From Kistimonas sp964291485 (GTDB taxonomy: Bacteria; Pseudomonadota; Gammaproteobacteria; Pseudomonadales; Endozoicomonadaceae), in the NCBI GenBank assembly GCA_964291485.2, contig OZ220224.1:4712001-4776000 (forward strand): a stretch of DNA of 64,000 bases, given 5' to 3'. The notes below the pieces were generated by a model. It was not told the origin of the DNA. It saw nothing but the letters and a program-made list of their open reading frames with translations, and searched no databases. Below, in pieces: positions 35,396-43,993 of the stretch (position 1 is its first letter; the number at the start of each line of letters is the position of its first letter). The translations under genes were made by a program, and so were the position numbers.

Positions 35396-35812
35396 TTACT
35401 GAGTGATGACATCCGGATCGGTATGTACGACCAGTTCACGATAACCGGATAACGGACAGTGCTCTCTTTTTACTATGACACCGGTTATCGCCATAAGCGC
35501 AACCTCTGCCATTGTATGCACAATGGCGCCAGGTTTTAAATGCCCGCCAACAACGCGCCCTTTCGGGTCTGATAAGCTGGCATGAATATGACTGCCATCA
35601 TCTGTCAGGACGCCCACAAGAGAGACAATTTCAAAGGGGCCTTCCAGTGGCGTGATGCCCTCTTGATCAGCAAAGCGGATCATTGCCTTAGACAGACTGC
35701 CGACACACGTCATAATCGCTGCCGCACGGATATTGTGTCGTGCAATAAACTGCTCCATACCAAGATACAAATCTTCTCCCGGCGTAAGACGGAAAAGCAA
35801 ACACGATGCCAT
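35396..35812 (-). CDS. PPC/DUF296-domain protein
   Basis: 138 residues of a single PPC (DUF296) domain: LTPGEDLYLGMEQFIARHNI, then AAAIMTCVGSLSKAMIRFA, SLVGVLTDDGSHIHASLSD and GGHLKPGAIVHTMAEVALM. In plants this domain accompanies AT-hooks; bacterial single-domain forms are trimeric and of uncertain role. It stands alone, upstream of the SDR and divergent from the AraC-type gene. Confidence 0.88.
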   Translation of the reverse strand: MASCLLFRLTPGEDLYLGMEQFIARHNIRAAAIMTCVGSLSKAMIRFADQEGITPLEGPFEIVSLVGVLTDDGSHIHASLSDPKGRVVGGHLKPGAIVHTMAEVALMAITGVIVKREHCPLSGYRELVVHTDPDVITQ

Positions 35813-35963
35813 TGCCCACCTCTGAAGCCTGTGAATCGTCTACTTTTGAGCATAGCGTTACAACGCATCATTGGCCTTACATCCCTATGAGCAGTCATGC
35901 ATAATGCAAGAAAGACGCCGCAATGCATTACAACAATAACGATGCTGAAACGGACTTAGTGAC

Positions 35964-37109
35964 ATGTTACCCATACAACAAGCCAGCCTCTTTTTTTGTC
36001 TGTCACTGACTCTGCTGAACCTGATTCTGGTGACAGCGTCTGGCAGACGTGAGCCCGTCACCCACTGTTTTGCGCTGCTGCAACTGTGTCTGATCGCCTA
36101 TCTTATTCAACCTTTAACCGCACAATTTGATGCAGGATTTTTCGTTGACTGGGTTGTAGCCCTGGGAAGAAATGCACTTCCCTGCGTTTTCTGGCTTGTA
36201 TGTCTATTGACGTTTAACGACGAATTCAGGTTAAACCGTCGTGTATTATTAATAGCGTCAGTTGTCGCTTTATTTAGTCCAATACTCAAACTGATATTTC
36301 ATATTTTTGGCTATCAACCCTCTCTCTGGATCAATTTCTTCAGCCACTGGATACCGCAAACCATTGAGTTTTTACTGATAGGTCACGCACTGATAACGAT
36401 TGGTCGTTACCTGCGCGAAGACTTAATACAAAACCGTCGTCGTTTGCGTGGATGGCTGCTTGGCTGCACAGGATTTTACATAGCCTCTGTCGTATTAATG
36501 GAACAGCTGATCGGACTGAACGACAACATTCGTATAATGAACAGCATTATGCTTGCTGCTTTTCTTCTGATCTTTAACGCCCTGCTACTTCGTTTCAAAA
36601 CCGATCTTCTCTATCCAGCACGCCGTCAGAAACAGGAAATTGTTTTTACTTATAACAACAAAACGACAAGTGTCGCTGACAAACCAGCAAAATCTGCGTC
36701 TGCAGATCACATTGAAGACACCATATTTAGTAGACTGCAGTCGTTAATGGAAACGGAGTTCATTTACCGGGAAGATAGTCTGACGATTGGTGAACTGGCC
36801 AGCCGGCTGAACATACAGGAATACCGCCTCCGGTCTTTAATTAACCGACAACTGGGATACCGAAACTTCAACGATTACCTGAACCATTTCCGCATTCGGG
36901 AAATCCGGGAGCGGCTATCAGACCCCAATCAGAAAGATATCCCGATCCTGACCATTGCTTTGGAAGCCGGCTTCCACTCTCTGAGCGCCTTCAATCGCGC
37001 TTTCAAGAACCGGATGGGGATCACACCCAGCCAATACCGCGAAGAGCGGCAGAGACTGCCTGAAAAACCCAATAACACACCACTGACCGATTCTGAAACC
37101 ACTGACTGA
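35964..37109 (+). CDS. Membrane-anchored AraC-family transcriptional regulator
   Basis: 381 residues. Residues 1-210 contain about seven hydrophobic spans (ASLFFCLSLTLLNLILVTAS and others), a membrane sensor part. Residues about 265-375 are an AraC-type double helix-turn-helix: DSLTIGELASRLNIQEYRLR, SLINRQLGYRNFNDYLNHFR, ILTIALEAGFHSLSAFNRAF and KNRMGITPSQYREER. The last codons and stop overlap one copy of a direct-repeat element (37084-37111) also found before the next two genes, so it probably regulates them and perhaps itself. Confidence 0.9.
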   Translation: MLPIQQASLFFCLSLTLLNLILVTASGRREPVTHCFALLQLCLIAYLIQPLTAQFDAGFFVDWVVALGRNALPCVFWLVCLLTFNDEFRLNRRVLLIASVVALFSPILKLIFHIFGYQPSLWINFFSHWIPQTIEFLLIGHALITIGRYLREDLIQNRRRLRGWLLGCTGFYIASVVLMEQLIGLNDNIRIMNSIMLAAFLLIFNALLLRFKTDLLYPARRQKQEIVFTYNNKTTSVADKPAKSASADHIEDTIFSRLQSLMETEFIYREDSLTIGELASRLNIQEYRLRSLINRQLGYRNFNDYLNHFRIREIRERLSDPNQKDIPILTIALEAGFHSLSAFNRAFKNRMGITPSQYREERQRLPEKPNNTPLTDSETTD

Positions 37110-37111
37110 TT
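37084..37111 (+). promoter_or_regulatory. Direct-repeat element, copy 1 (candidate AraC-type operator)
   Basis: TGACCGATT at 37084 and TGACTGATT at 37103, starting 19 bases apart. It overlaps the 3' end of the AraC-type gene. An inverted half-site, AATCAGTCA, follows at 37147-37155. Confidence 0.5.
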
Positions 37112-37295
37112 TCCAAAAAATAACGACTTTCTGTCGGTTTCACCACAATCAGTCATGTATAGGGCCTTTGTTTCATGTTATCGGTTCTTATAGCCAGCCT
37201 TGGGTGCGAACACAGCTTTTCCCTGACTGACCTAAAATCCGGGTTTCCAGAAAATCTGCCAGATAAGCCCTCCGCCAAGATCAGGACACAAGCAC

Positions 37296-37323
37296 TGACT
37301 CATTTCTAAACCTGTGACTGATT
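37296..37323 (+). promoter_or_regulatory. Direct-repeat element, copy 2 (candidate AraC-type operator)
   Basis: TGACTCATT at 37296 and TGACTGATT at 37315, starting 19 bases apart, followed by TC and an A/T-rich stretch. It lies about 150-180 bases upstream of the ATG at 37474. The rest of the 364-base gap 37110-37473 holds no gene that I can see. Confidence 0.55.
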
Positions 37324-37473
37324 TCTTAAATTTCTGAGTTTTTTAAACGTTTCGTCATTTATTTGGCGCCTTAAATCTCCATGCCCCATCGTCATAGAGA
37401 AAGGGCCCTGTCGACCTAGAATTAGTAAACAACCGATTAAATAAGTTATTTCACCATTGGGGAGATAGAAATC

Positions 37474-37857
37474 ATGAAGTATCCGTTGTTACTGAGTCTT
37501 GCAATGTGTTTCTCAATTAACACGGCAATGGCTGACGTTGTGGATGATATCAAGGACCTGCTTGAGCAGTCAGAAACATTCAAAGAAACAGCTGTCGACT
37601 GCTACCTGGCCATGAAAATCCAGAAATCTGATGGGTGGAATACGAGTGCCTGTAACAACTACAAAGCCCTCGCTACCAATATCTGGGATTACAAAACGCA
37701 GGTTGAAGTGACAACCAAGTCTTTCCGCCACTACGCCAAGGCGGGCGAGGGATCACGCAGTCGTATCAAGCGGGGGCTTAAATACCTGATCATTATGGAA
37801 GCCAACATGGAAACACTGGTCTGGTTCTCCAATAAATTCAAAGCCCTTGGGAAATAG
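37474..37857 (+). CDS. Small secreted hypothetical protein
   Basis: 127 residues. A clear signal peptide (YPLLLSLAMCFSINTAMA) is cut before DVVDDIK. The mature part is helical with two Cys (DCYLAMK, TSACNNY), possibly a disulphide. GGGGAG lies about nine bases before the ATG. It follows operator copy 2, so it is probably controlled by the adjacent AraC-type protein. No family is recognised. Confidence 0.75.
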   Translation: MKYPLLLSLAMCFSINTAMADVVDDIKDLLEQSETFKETAVDCYLAMKIQKSDGWNTSACNNYKALATNIWDYKTQVEVTTKSFRHYAKAGEGSRSRIKRGLKYLIIMEANMETLVWFSNKFKALGK

Positions 37858-37901
37858 CTATCTCACATGCCTTCTTTATCCTCCTCGCACCATTGTGAGG
37901 G

Positions 37902-37916
37902 GGAGGCACAGCCTCC
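37902..37916 (+). terminator. Hairpin after the small secreted protein gene
   Basis: GGAGGC-ACA-GCCTCC, 45 bases past the stop, without a T-run. It may be a terminator or a protective hairpin. Confidence 0.4.
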
Positions 37917-37927
37917 GTATACACGAC

Positions 37928-37956
37928 TGACTCATTCTGAAATTCACTGACCGATT
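37928..37956 (+). promoter_or_regulatory. Direct-repeat element, copy 3 (candidate AraC-type operator)
   Basis: TGACTCATT at 37928 and TGACCGATT at 37948, starting 20 bases apart, followed by TC and A/T-rich sequence as in copy 2. It lies about 140-180 bases upstream of the beta-helix lipoprotein gene. Confidence 0.55.
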
Positions 37957-38094
37957 TCAAAAACGCCTGCTTTTTTTCAATTTTCGCCGAGTTTCTGACG
38001 CCTGTTATCCGTAGAGTGAGCGTCCCGGGCTACTGAATAATCAGTGACCTCAGCCTTCTACTGTCTCTCGCTGAGTGCAGACCAATAACAAGAA

Positions 38095-39411
38095 ATGGAG
38101 AGAGCCGTCGTGTCCTATTCCCGTTTTATGATTCCCGCACTGGCCCTGTTACTGGCCGGCTGCAGCGAGGATCCCACATCATCAGCACAGGTTCCGACCC
38201 CAGAGAAGAGTTTTGGCAAAAAACTGCAAACCCAGCTGGTTATGGCCCTGCCTGGCGATGTCATTGAGATTCCGGAGGGTTTTTATGAACTGGACCGCAG
38301 CCTGACGCTCAGTGTGGATGGCGTCACTATCCGCGGCGCCGGCATGGACAAAACCATTTTGTCGTTCAAAAACCAGGTGGCCGGTGCGGAAGGCATGATG
38401 GTCACCGCCAGTGATTTCACCCTGGAAGATCTGGCCATTGAAGACACAAAGGGCGATTCCATCAAGATCAACCAGGCAAAGAATATTGTTATCCGGCGGG
38501 TTCGTTCGGAATGGACCAATGGCCCATCCACCGAAAACGGTTCCTATGGTTTTTATCCGGTTATGACAGAAAATACGCTCATTGAGGATTCTGTCGTCAT
38601 TGGTGCATCAGATGCCGGTATCTATGTCGGTCAGTCCTACAACGTCGTCATTCGCAACAACCGGGCGGAATACAATGTGGCCGGTTACGAAATCGAAAAC
38701 ACCATCGGTGCTGATGTTTATAACAATGTCGCGACCAACAATACCGGTGGCGTGCTGATCTTCAACATGCCCTACCTGACCCAACCCGGTCACAGCACCC
38801 GCATCTATAACAACGAAATTTACAGCAATAACACGGAAAATTTTGCCCCCAAGGGAACCGCTGTCGCCAGTGTACCGGCAGGTTCCGGCATCCTGATCAA
38901 TTCAAACGACAATGTTGAAATATTCGGCAACAACCTGAAAGACAACGACACCGCCAATATTATCGTCAGCAGCCTCCTGACGGCGGATTACCAGGAAGAG
39001 TACAAGGTATCAGACAACTTCGACCCGTTCCCCGAAGGTATTTTCATCTACGACAATACCTACAGCGGTGGCGGTACCTCACCGGGCCGGCTTGAGCTCA
39101 AGGCCCTGAAAGTTGCCCAGTTCGGCCTGACCGGTCGTCTGCCCGACATCCTCTGGGATGGTGTGATTAACCCCAAGAAACTCGCGGATGGCAAGGCGGC
39201 CGTCGAAAGCATTCTCTGCATTGATGATGCCGCTGCCGGTTTCATAAACGTTGATGCGGCTAACGATTTCAAAGGTATTTCCACCGATAAATCCCCCCAC
39301 AACTGCCAAATGCAAAAAATGGCAGCCATTGACCTGGGTCCTCTGGACAGTCAACAGGAAAGTACGCTGTCGACTCTGGAGACCTCCGACAACACCAGTA
39401 AAGAGGGCTGA
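38095..39411 (+). CDS. Parallel beta-helix repeat lipoprotein
   Basis: 438 residues from the ATG at 38095. A GTG at 38110, five bases after GGAGAG, may be the true start; both precede the lipobox LALLLAGC. Repeats of right-handed beta-helix type run from about 60 to 320: VIEIPEGFYELDRSLTLS, VTIRGAGMDKTILSF, NIVIRRVRSEW, NVVIRNNRAEYNVAGYEIEN, NVEIFGNNLKDNDTANIIVS. I recall this family as commonly encoded next to the type of protein that follows (the TIGR03805/TIGR03806 pairing). The next gene starts three bases downstream. It is a surface or periplasmic lipoprotein of unknown ligand. Confidence 0.82.
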   Translation: MERAVVSYSRFMIPALALLLAGCSEDPTSSAQVPTPEKSFGKKLQTQLVMALPGDVIEIPEGFYELDRSLTLSVDGVTIRGAGMDKTILSFKNQVAGAEGMMVTASDFTLEDLAIEDTKGDSIKINQAKNIVIRRVRSEWTNGPSTENGSYGFYPVMTENTLIEDSVVIGASDAGIYVGQSYNVVIRNNRAEYNVAGYEIENTIGADVYNNVATNNTGGVLIFNMPYLTQPGHSTRIYNNEIYSNNTENFAPKGTAVASVPAGSGILINSNDNVEIFGNNLKDNDTANIIVSSLLTADYQEEYKVSDNFDPFPEGIFIYDNTYSGGGTSPGRLELKALKVAQFGLTGRLPDILWDGVINPKKLADGKAAVESILCIDDAAAGFINVDAANDFKGISTDKSPHNCQMQKMAAIDLGPLDSQQESTLSTLETSDNTSKEG

Positions 39412-39414
39412 ACG

Positions 39415-40548
39415 ATGCCGCGCATAGCTGTTATTGCGTCACTCCTGGTTTCCCTGTTTCTGGCCGGCTGCAGCAAGGAGCCGCCCCGATTGATGCTGAC
39501 CGGTTCCGATTACCCAGAGCGTCTGAGTGAATGGCGCATACTGGCTATAGAAGACGGCAACCTTAAAACAGGTCATCGGGTTGTGCCCTATGACCTGAAC
39601 ACTGCCCTGTTTACAGATTACGCCAGCAAGCTTCGGACGGTTTGGCTGCCAGAAGGACAGGCCGCGGTTCCCGGCGAAAACGATGAACTGGTTTATCCCG
39701 ATGGCACCATTATCAGCAAAACCTTCTATTACCCAATCACAGATAAAAATGACCGTAGTCGTGTAAAAGCCTCTGACGGTTCGGCCGTGTTGTATGACAA
39801 CAACGACGGCTTGCCGATGGATCAGGTACGGCTGATGGAAACCCGTGTACTGGTGAAACTGGAAGAAAACTGGGTCGCATTACCCTATATCTGGAACGAA
39901 GCACAGACAGAAGCCTTTTTTGATGTAGCAGGTGACAGCACAAACCTGACACTGGTGAAAAACGACAGTGAGGAAAAATTCACCTATATCGTACCGGATG
40001 CCAACGAGTGTGCCGGCTGCCATGCGGATGGTAAAAGCCGCAAGCTGGTCAAACCCATTGGCCCCCGAATCCGTCACCTGAACCGTGATCTGATCTATGC
40101 CGATGGTCAGCAGAACCAGCTGGATTATTGGGCGGCACACGGACTCCTCACCGGTGTAGACAGTGCCACCGCAACCCAGAATGCACTGTGGCCCAATGGT
40201 CGGCCCGGCGAAACACTGGAACACCGTGCCCGGAGCTATCTGGATATCAACTGCGCGCATTGCCACAACCCGAAGGGTGCTGCCAAGAACAGCGGTCTCT
40301 GGCTGACCTGGGATACCACAACCCCGGTGCGCCTGGGCTACTGCAAGCCACCGGTTGCTGCGGGTAAAGGCACCGGTGACCGCAAAGTCGCCATCCAACC
40401 CGGTGATCCTGACGGTTCCATCCTGCTGTACCGGATGCAGTCCAATGATCCCGGGGAAATGATGCCGGAACTGGGTCGTTCAACATCCCACGCGGAAGGC
40501 GTGGCACTGGTCAGCGAGTGGATTGCCTCTCTGGAGGGAGACTGCTGA
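39415..40548 (+). CDS. Di-haem cytochrome-like lipoprotein (SO_2930/HNE_0200-type family)
   Basis: 377 residues. The lipobox is SLFLAGC. Two c-type haem motifs are visible: NECAGCHADGKSRKLV and DINCAHCHNPKGA. Family blocks include LNTALFTDYASKLRTVWLP, GTIISKTFYYPI, LPYIWNEAQTEA and a C-terminal GDPDGSILLYRM. It starts three bases after the beta-helix gene. It is probably an exported electron carrier or haem-binding partner of the beta-helix protein; the function of the pair is not established. Confidence 0.85.
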   Translation: MPRIAVIASLLVSLFLAGCSKEPPRLMLTGSDYPERLSEWRILAIEDGNLKTGHRVVPYDLNTALFTDYASKLRTVWLPEGQAAVPGENDELVYPDGTIISKTFYYPITDKNDRSRVKASDGSAVLYDNNDGLPMDQVRLMETRVLVKLEENWVALPYIWNEAQTEAFFDVAGDSTNLTLVKNDSEEKFTYIVPDANECAGCHADGKSRKLVKPIGPRIRHLNRDLIYADGQQNQLDYWAAHGLLTGVDSATATQNALWPNGRPGETLEHRARSYLDINCAHCHNPKGAAKNSGLWLTWDTTTPVRLGYCKPPVAAGKGTGDRKVAIQPGDPDGSILLYRMQSNDPGEMMPELGRSTSHAEGVALVSEWIASLEGDC

Positions 40549-40554
40549 AAAAAC

Positions 40555-40583
40555 GCCGCACCGACCGTCATGGGAGGTGCGGC
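40555..40583 (+). terminator. Terminator after the di-haem protein gene
   Basis: GCCGCACC and GGTGCGGC form an 8-bp stem around a 13-base loop. It is preceded by AAAAAAC and followed by TTTG, just past the stop. Confidence 0.6.
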
Positions 40584-40644
40584 TTTGAAGTAAAAGAGCA
40601 CATAGCCTGACTAACAATAATGATAAAGGCAGGAGCCCATAATA

Positions 40645-42612
40645 ATGATAATAAAGAAAACAAGACGACGATTTACGCCTCTAACCCGCTGTTCCAGCGT
40701 GGTACTGGCTGCAGTACTAAGCAGCCCTGTAGTTGCGGCTGAAATAGAGCTGCTCGACGGACAGATTACCGGCAACCTGGACAGCCGTATTTCATGGGGT
40801 GGTACCTGGCGACTTGAAAGCCCGGATTTGTCCGATGATAACGGCGATGTGAACGAAAACGATGGAAAACGTGCCAACGACACAGGTCTAGTTTCCAACG
40901 TTTTTCGTTTTTCCGCTGACCTGGAGCTGAACTATGAAAACTATGGTGCGTTTGTCCGCGGCACGGCGTTCTACGACAGCGTCATGATGGATGGCAAGAA
41001 TGCCTGGCTGGACACCAATGCCCGGCAGACCGCCAAAGGCATTCCGGATCAAACCGGCACTTACACATATGGTGACGACTGGTCCGACGGCGTCAAGGAA
41101 AACCAGGGTAAAGACGCCAGAATTCAGGACGCTTATGTTTTCGGCTACTGGGATATCTTCGATATGCCCGTCGATATCCGCTTCGGTAAACAGGTGGTGA
41201 ACTGGGGTGAAGGGCTTTTCTATGCGGACGGTATTAACACCAGCAATGCCTTCGACCTGGCGGCAGGCACACTGCCCGGCTCGCAGATCAAGGATCTGCT
41301 GATTCCCCAGACCGCCCTGCTGTTTGATATCGGCCTTAGTGACACACTGTCGTTCAGTGCCTATTACCAGTTCGACTGGGAAAGCCATGTTCTGCCAGGA
41401 CGCGGTACCTTCCACAGCGGTCAGGATGTTTTCATCGAAGGTTCTGACTTTGCCTATGACAACATCCCGGCTGATTTCGCGAATGTTGCCGCAGCATGGC
41501 CTGGAGGAGAAGCTAACTTCTATGACTCTGTCGGTCTCAACCATACCGGTGATTTTCTAGTTGTTGCCGATACCTCTGGTAAAAAGAACGCCAGTAATAA
41601 CGGCCAGTTTGGTGTGAGCTTCAAGTACTTGGCGGAGTCGCTGAATGATACGGAGTTTGGTTTTTACTATATCCAGTACAATTCCCATGCACCTTATATT
41701 GATGCGCAGATCACACAGGATTCTGTGACCAACGCACAGGGACAGATCGCGCAGTGGACAGCCGACATCGGCACTCCCAACACCATGGGTGATTTCCTGT
41801 TTCAGGCTGTAGGCAATGACGCAGGTAGATTCCAAGAACTTGCAGGGGGACTTGCCGGTGCAGGCATTCTTGGCAACGGTACCTATGCGGGAGTGATCTA
41901 TCCGGAAGATATCCGGATGCTGGGTGCGAGTTTCAGTACAGTCATTGGTGGTACGTCAGTTGCAGGCGAATTGACTTATCGCCCTAACATGCCCATTTGG
42001 ATAGATGATCCTGACAATCTGATAGATCGTACCAGCAGAGCCTTCGGCACCATTCTTGGTGGAGGAGACTGCTTTAGTATTTCGGAAGCCGATCCCGGCA
42101 GGGAATACTGTATCAGTGGTCCTGCATACAACAACTACACCCGTGTTGAGCTGTGGACTGGCTCCCTTAACTTTATCCACAGCTTTGGTCCAACTGGTTT
42201 CCTGAGCGACCTTAACGCTATCGGTGAAGCAGCCTTTGAACAAGTCAGCGGCCTCGGCGGTGATTACGACCGCTATGTCTCCACTGCATCCGGCCCCTGG
42301 AGCGAAGATGGCGCAACATTCTCCTACGGCCATGCCGATGACCGACTCGACCGCTTCGCCTGGGGTTACACCCTGTGGGTTTCCGGCACAATGTCCGATG
42401 TTTTGCCGGGTGTGAACCTCTACCCCGGCGCCACCGTCAAGCATGATGTCAGCGGCAACTCCCACCTGACCGGCAACTTCAGCGAAGACAGCAAAGGACT
42501 GAGCCTGTCGCTGGGCGCCGGTTACCAGGACTTCAACGTTGGCCTGAACTGGTACACCGATTTTGACGGCGACAAGGAGCATATCTCCGCGTCCATGAGT
42601 TATTCCTTCTGA
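40645..42612 (+). CDS. DUF1302 family outer-membrane protein
   Basis: 655 residues. A signal peptide ends at SPVVAAEI. The DUF1302 pattern is clear: DSRISWGGTWRLESP near the start, FRFSADLELNYENYGAFVRG, DIRFGKQVVNWGEGLFYADG and NTSNAFDLAAGTLPGSQIKD. It ends with alternating strands and a terminal Phe (SASMSYSF), typical of an outer-membrane beta-barrel. GGAG lies before the ATG. DUF1302 and DUF1329 genes usually travel together and are often near genes for hydrophobic-compound use; the substrate here is unknown. Confidence 0.9.
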   Translation: MIIKKTRRRFTPLTRCSSVVLAAVLSSPVVAAEIELLDGQITGNLDSRISWGGTWRLESPDLSDDNGDVNENDGKRANDTGLVSNVFRFSADLELNYENYGAFVRGTAFYDSVMMDGKNAWLDTNARQTAKGIPDQTGTYTYGDDWSDGVKENQGKDARIQDAYVFGYWDIFDMPVDIRFGKQVVNWGEGLFYADGINTSNAFDLAAGTLPGSQIKDLLIPQTALLFDIGLSDTLSFSAYYQFDWESHVLPGRGTFHSGQDVFIEGSDFAYDNIPADFANVAAAWPGGEANFYDSVGLNHTGDFLVVADTSGKKNASNNGQFGVSFKYLAESLNDTEFGFYYIQYNSHAPYIDAQITQDSVTNAQGQIAQWTADIGTPNTMGDFLFQAVGNDAGRFQELAGGLAGAGILGNGTYAGVIYPEDIRMLGASFSTVIGGTSVAGELTYRPNMPIWIDDPDNLIDRTSRAFGTILGGGDCFSISEADPGREYCISGPAYNNYTRVELWTGSLNFIHSFGPTGFLSDLNAIGEAAFEQVSGLGGDYDRYVSTASGPWSEDGATFSYGHADDRLDRFAWGYTLWVSGTMSDVLPGVNLYPGATVKHDVSGNSHLTGNFSEDSKGLSLSLGAGYQDFNVGLNWYTDFDGDKEHISASMSYSF

Positions 42613-42641
42613 CCGGCAGGCATTTAGAGAGGATGCATACA

Positions 42642-43955
42642 ATGATAAGAAACCACCTGCTCCTGGCCGGCAGCCTGGCCCTGACTCTGACGTCAGGCGC
42701 CGTTTTGGCCAGTATTACACCACAGGACATCAGCAAACTGGGCAGTGAACTCACGCCATTGGGCGCTGACAAGCTGGGCAATGCGAACGGGACAATTCCG
42801 GGCTGGGGAGAATCTGCCAGCACGGATTCCGTCACCGCAGACAAGCCCCTGTTTGAAATAACAGCGGCCAACCTCGACCAACACCGGGATAACCTGACCA
42901 CCGGGCAAATCGCCCTGTTTGAACGCTATCCGGAGACCTTTCGGATGCCAATCTACTCAAGTCAGCGAACAGCGACTTATCCAAATAGAATCTACGAAAA
43001 TACACTAAAAGCTGCGAATACTGCCGAACTCCTGAATGGTGGTAACGGCTTCAAGGGCGCCTACGATGCCTACCCATTTCCTCTACCTGAAAATGGCCTG
43101 GAAGCATTGTGGAACCATATCGTCCGCTACCGGGGTGAGTACATAAAGCGCCCAACGGTTGAAGCAACCGTGGAACAGAGTGGCAGCTATACCTACTCCC
43201 GCTCCGAGGATGAGATTCTTTTCAACTATAACCAGCCTGGCGGCAGTGAAGCCGAACTCGAAAATATCCTGTTCTACTATCTGTCCAAAAACGACGATGG
43301 CAGTGCCCAGCTGATTCATGAGACACAGGATCAGACGGCCGAGCCTCGACTCGCCTGGGGCTATCTGCCAGGTATTCGTCGTGTACGCCGGGCGCCCATT
43401 CTCTCCTATGACACCCCTGTTGGCGGTGGTGGATTGCGGACTGCCGATGACACCGATCTGTATAACGGCGCGCCTGATCTGTATGACTGGACGTTGAAAG
43501 GCAAAAAGGAGATCTACATTCCCTACAACAACCAGCAGCTGCTGAAAGAAACACCGGAGTACGACGACATTTTCATGGCCGGCCACATCAATCCGGATTT
43601 CACCCGGTATGAACTGCACCGTGTCTGGGTCGTCGAAGGCAGGCTGAAGGACGATAAACGACACATCTATTCCCGTCGTACGCTTTACCTGGATGAGGAC
43701 AGCTGGGGTGCCGCCATCGTTGACCAGTACGATGGTCGTGACCAGCTCTGGAAGGTAAGCATCGCCTACCTGGCCAACTACGAGGATGTACCCACCACCT
43801 GGACGACGTGGGATGTATTCCATGACTTGCAGTCACGTCGATACCATGTGCAGGGTCTGGTCAATCAGGGTAATACCGCCATTGACTTCCCGGAGGTCAT
43901 GCCAAAGAAAAAGCACTTTACTCCAGCATCTTTGCGGCGGATGGGTAGACGCTAA
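42642..43955 (+). CDS. DUF1329 family periplasmic protein
   Basis: 437 residues from the ATG at 42642 (GAGGA eight bases upstream), which starts a clean signal peptide (IRNHLLLAGSLALTLTSGAV). The family signatures are the SELTPLGADKLGNANGTIPG start, FPLPENGLEALWNHIVRYRG, LAWGYLPGIRRVRRAPILSY, the PDLYDWTLKGKKEIYIPYNN block and RRTLYLDEDSWGAAIVDQYD. It resembles a LolB/LolA-like fold that could carry lipidic molecules to the DUF1302 barrel. Confidence 0.93.
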   Translation: MIRNHLLLAGSLALTLTSGAVLASITPQDISKLGSELTPLGADKLGNANGTIPGWGESASTDSVTADKPLFEITAANLDQHRDNLTTGQIALFERYPETFRMPIYSSQRTATYPNRIYENTLKAANTAELLNGGNGFKGAYDAYPFPLPENGLEALWNHIVRYRGEYIKRPTVEATVEQSGSYTYSRSEDEILFNYNQPGGSEAELENILFYYLSKNDDGSAQLIHETQDQTAEPRLAWGYLPGIRRVRRAPILSYDTPVGGGGLRTADDTDLYNGAPDLYDWTLKGKKEIYIPYNNQQLLKETPEYDDIFMAGHINPDFTRYELHRVWVVEGRLKDDKRHIYSRRTLYLDEDSWGAAIVDQYDGRDQLWKVSIAYLANYEDVPTTWTTWDVFHDLQSRRYHVQGLVNQGNTAIDFPEVMPKKKHFTPASLRRMGRR

Positions 43956-43973
43956 CTATCGTTTCACAATCTC

Positions 43974-43993
43974 TGCCGGCCAATAGGCCGGCA
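43974..43993. terminator. Bidirectional hairpin between convergent genes
   Basis: TGCCGGCC-AATA-GGCCGGCA, a perfect 8-bp stem between the DUF1329 stop and the stop of the leftward gene at 43994. T-runs are weak on both sides. Confidence 0.6.
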
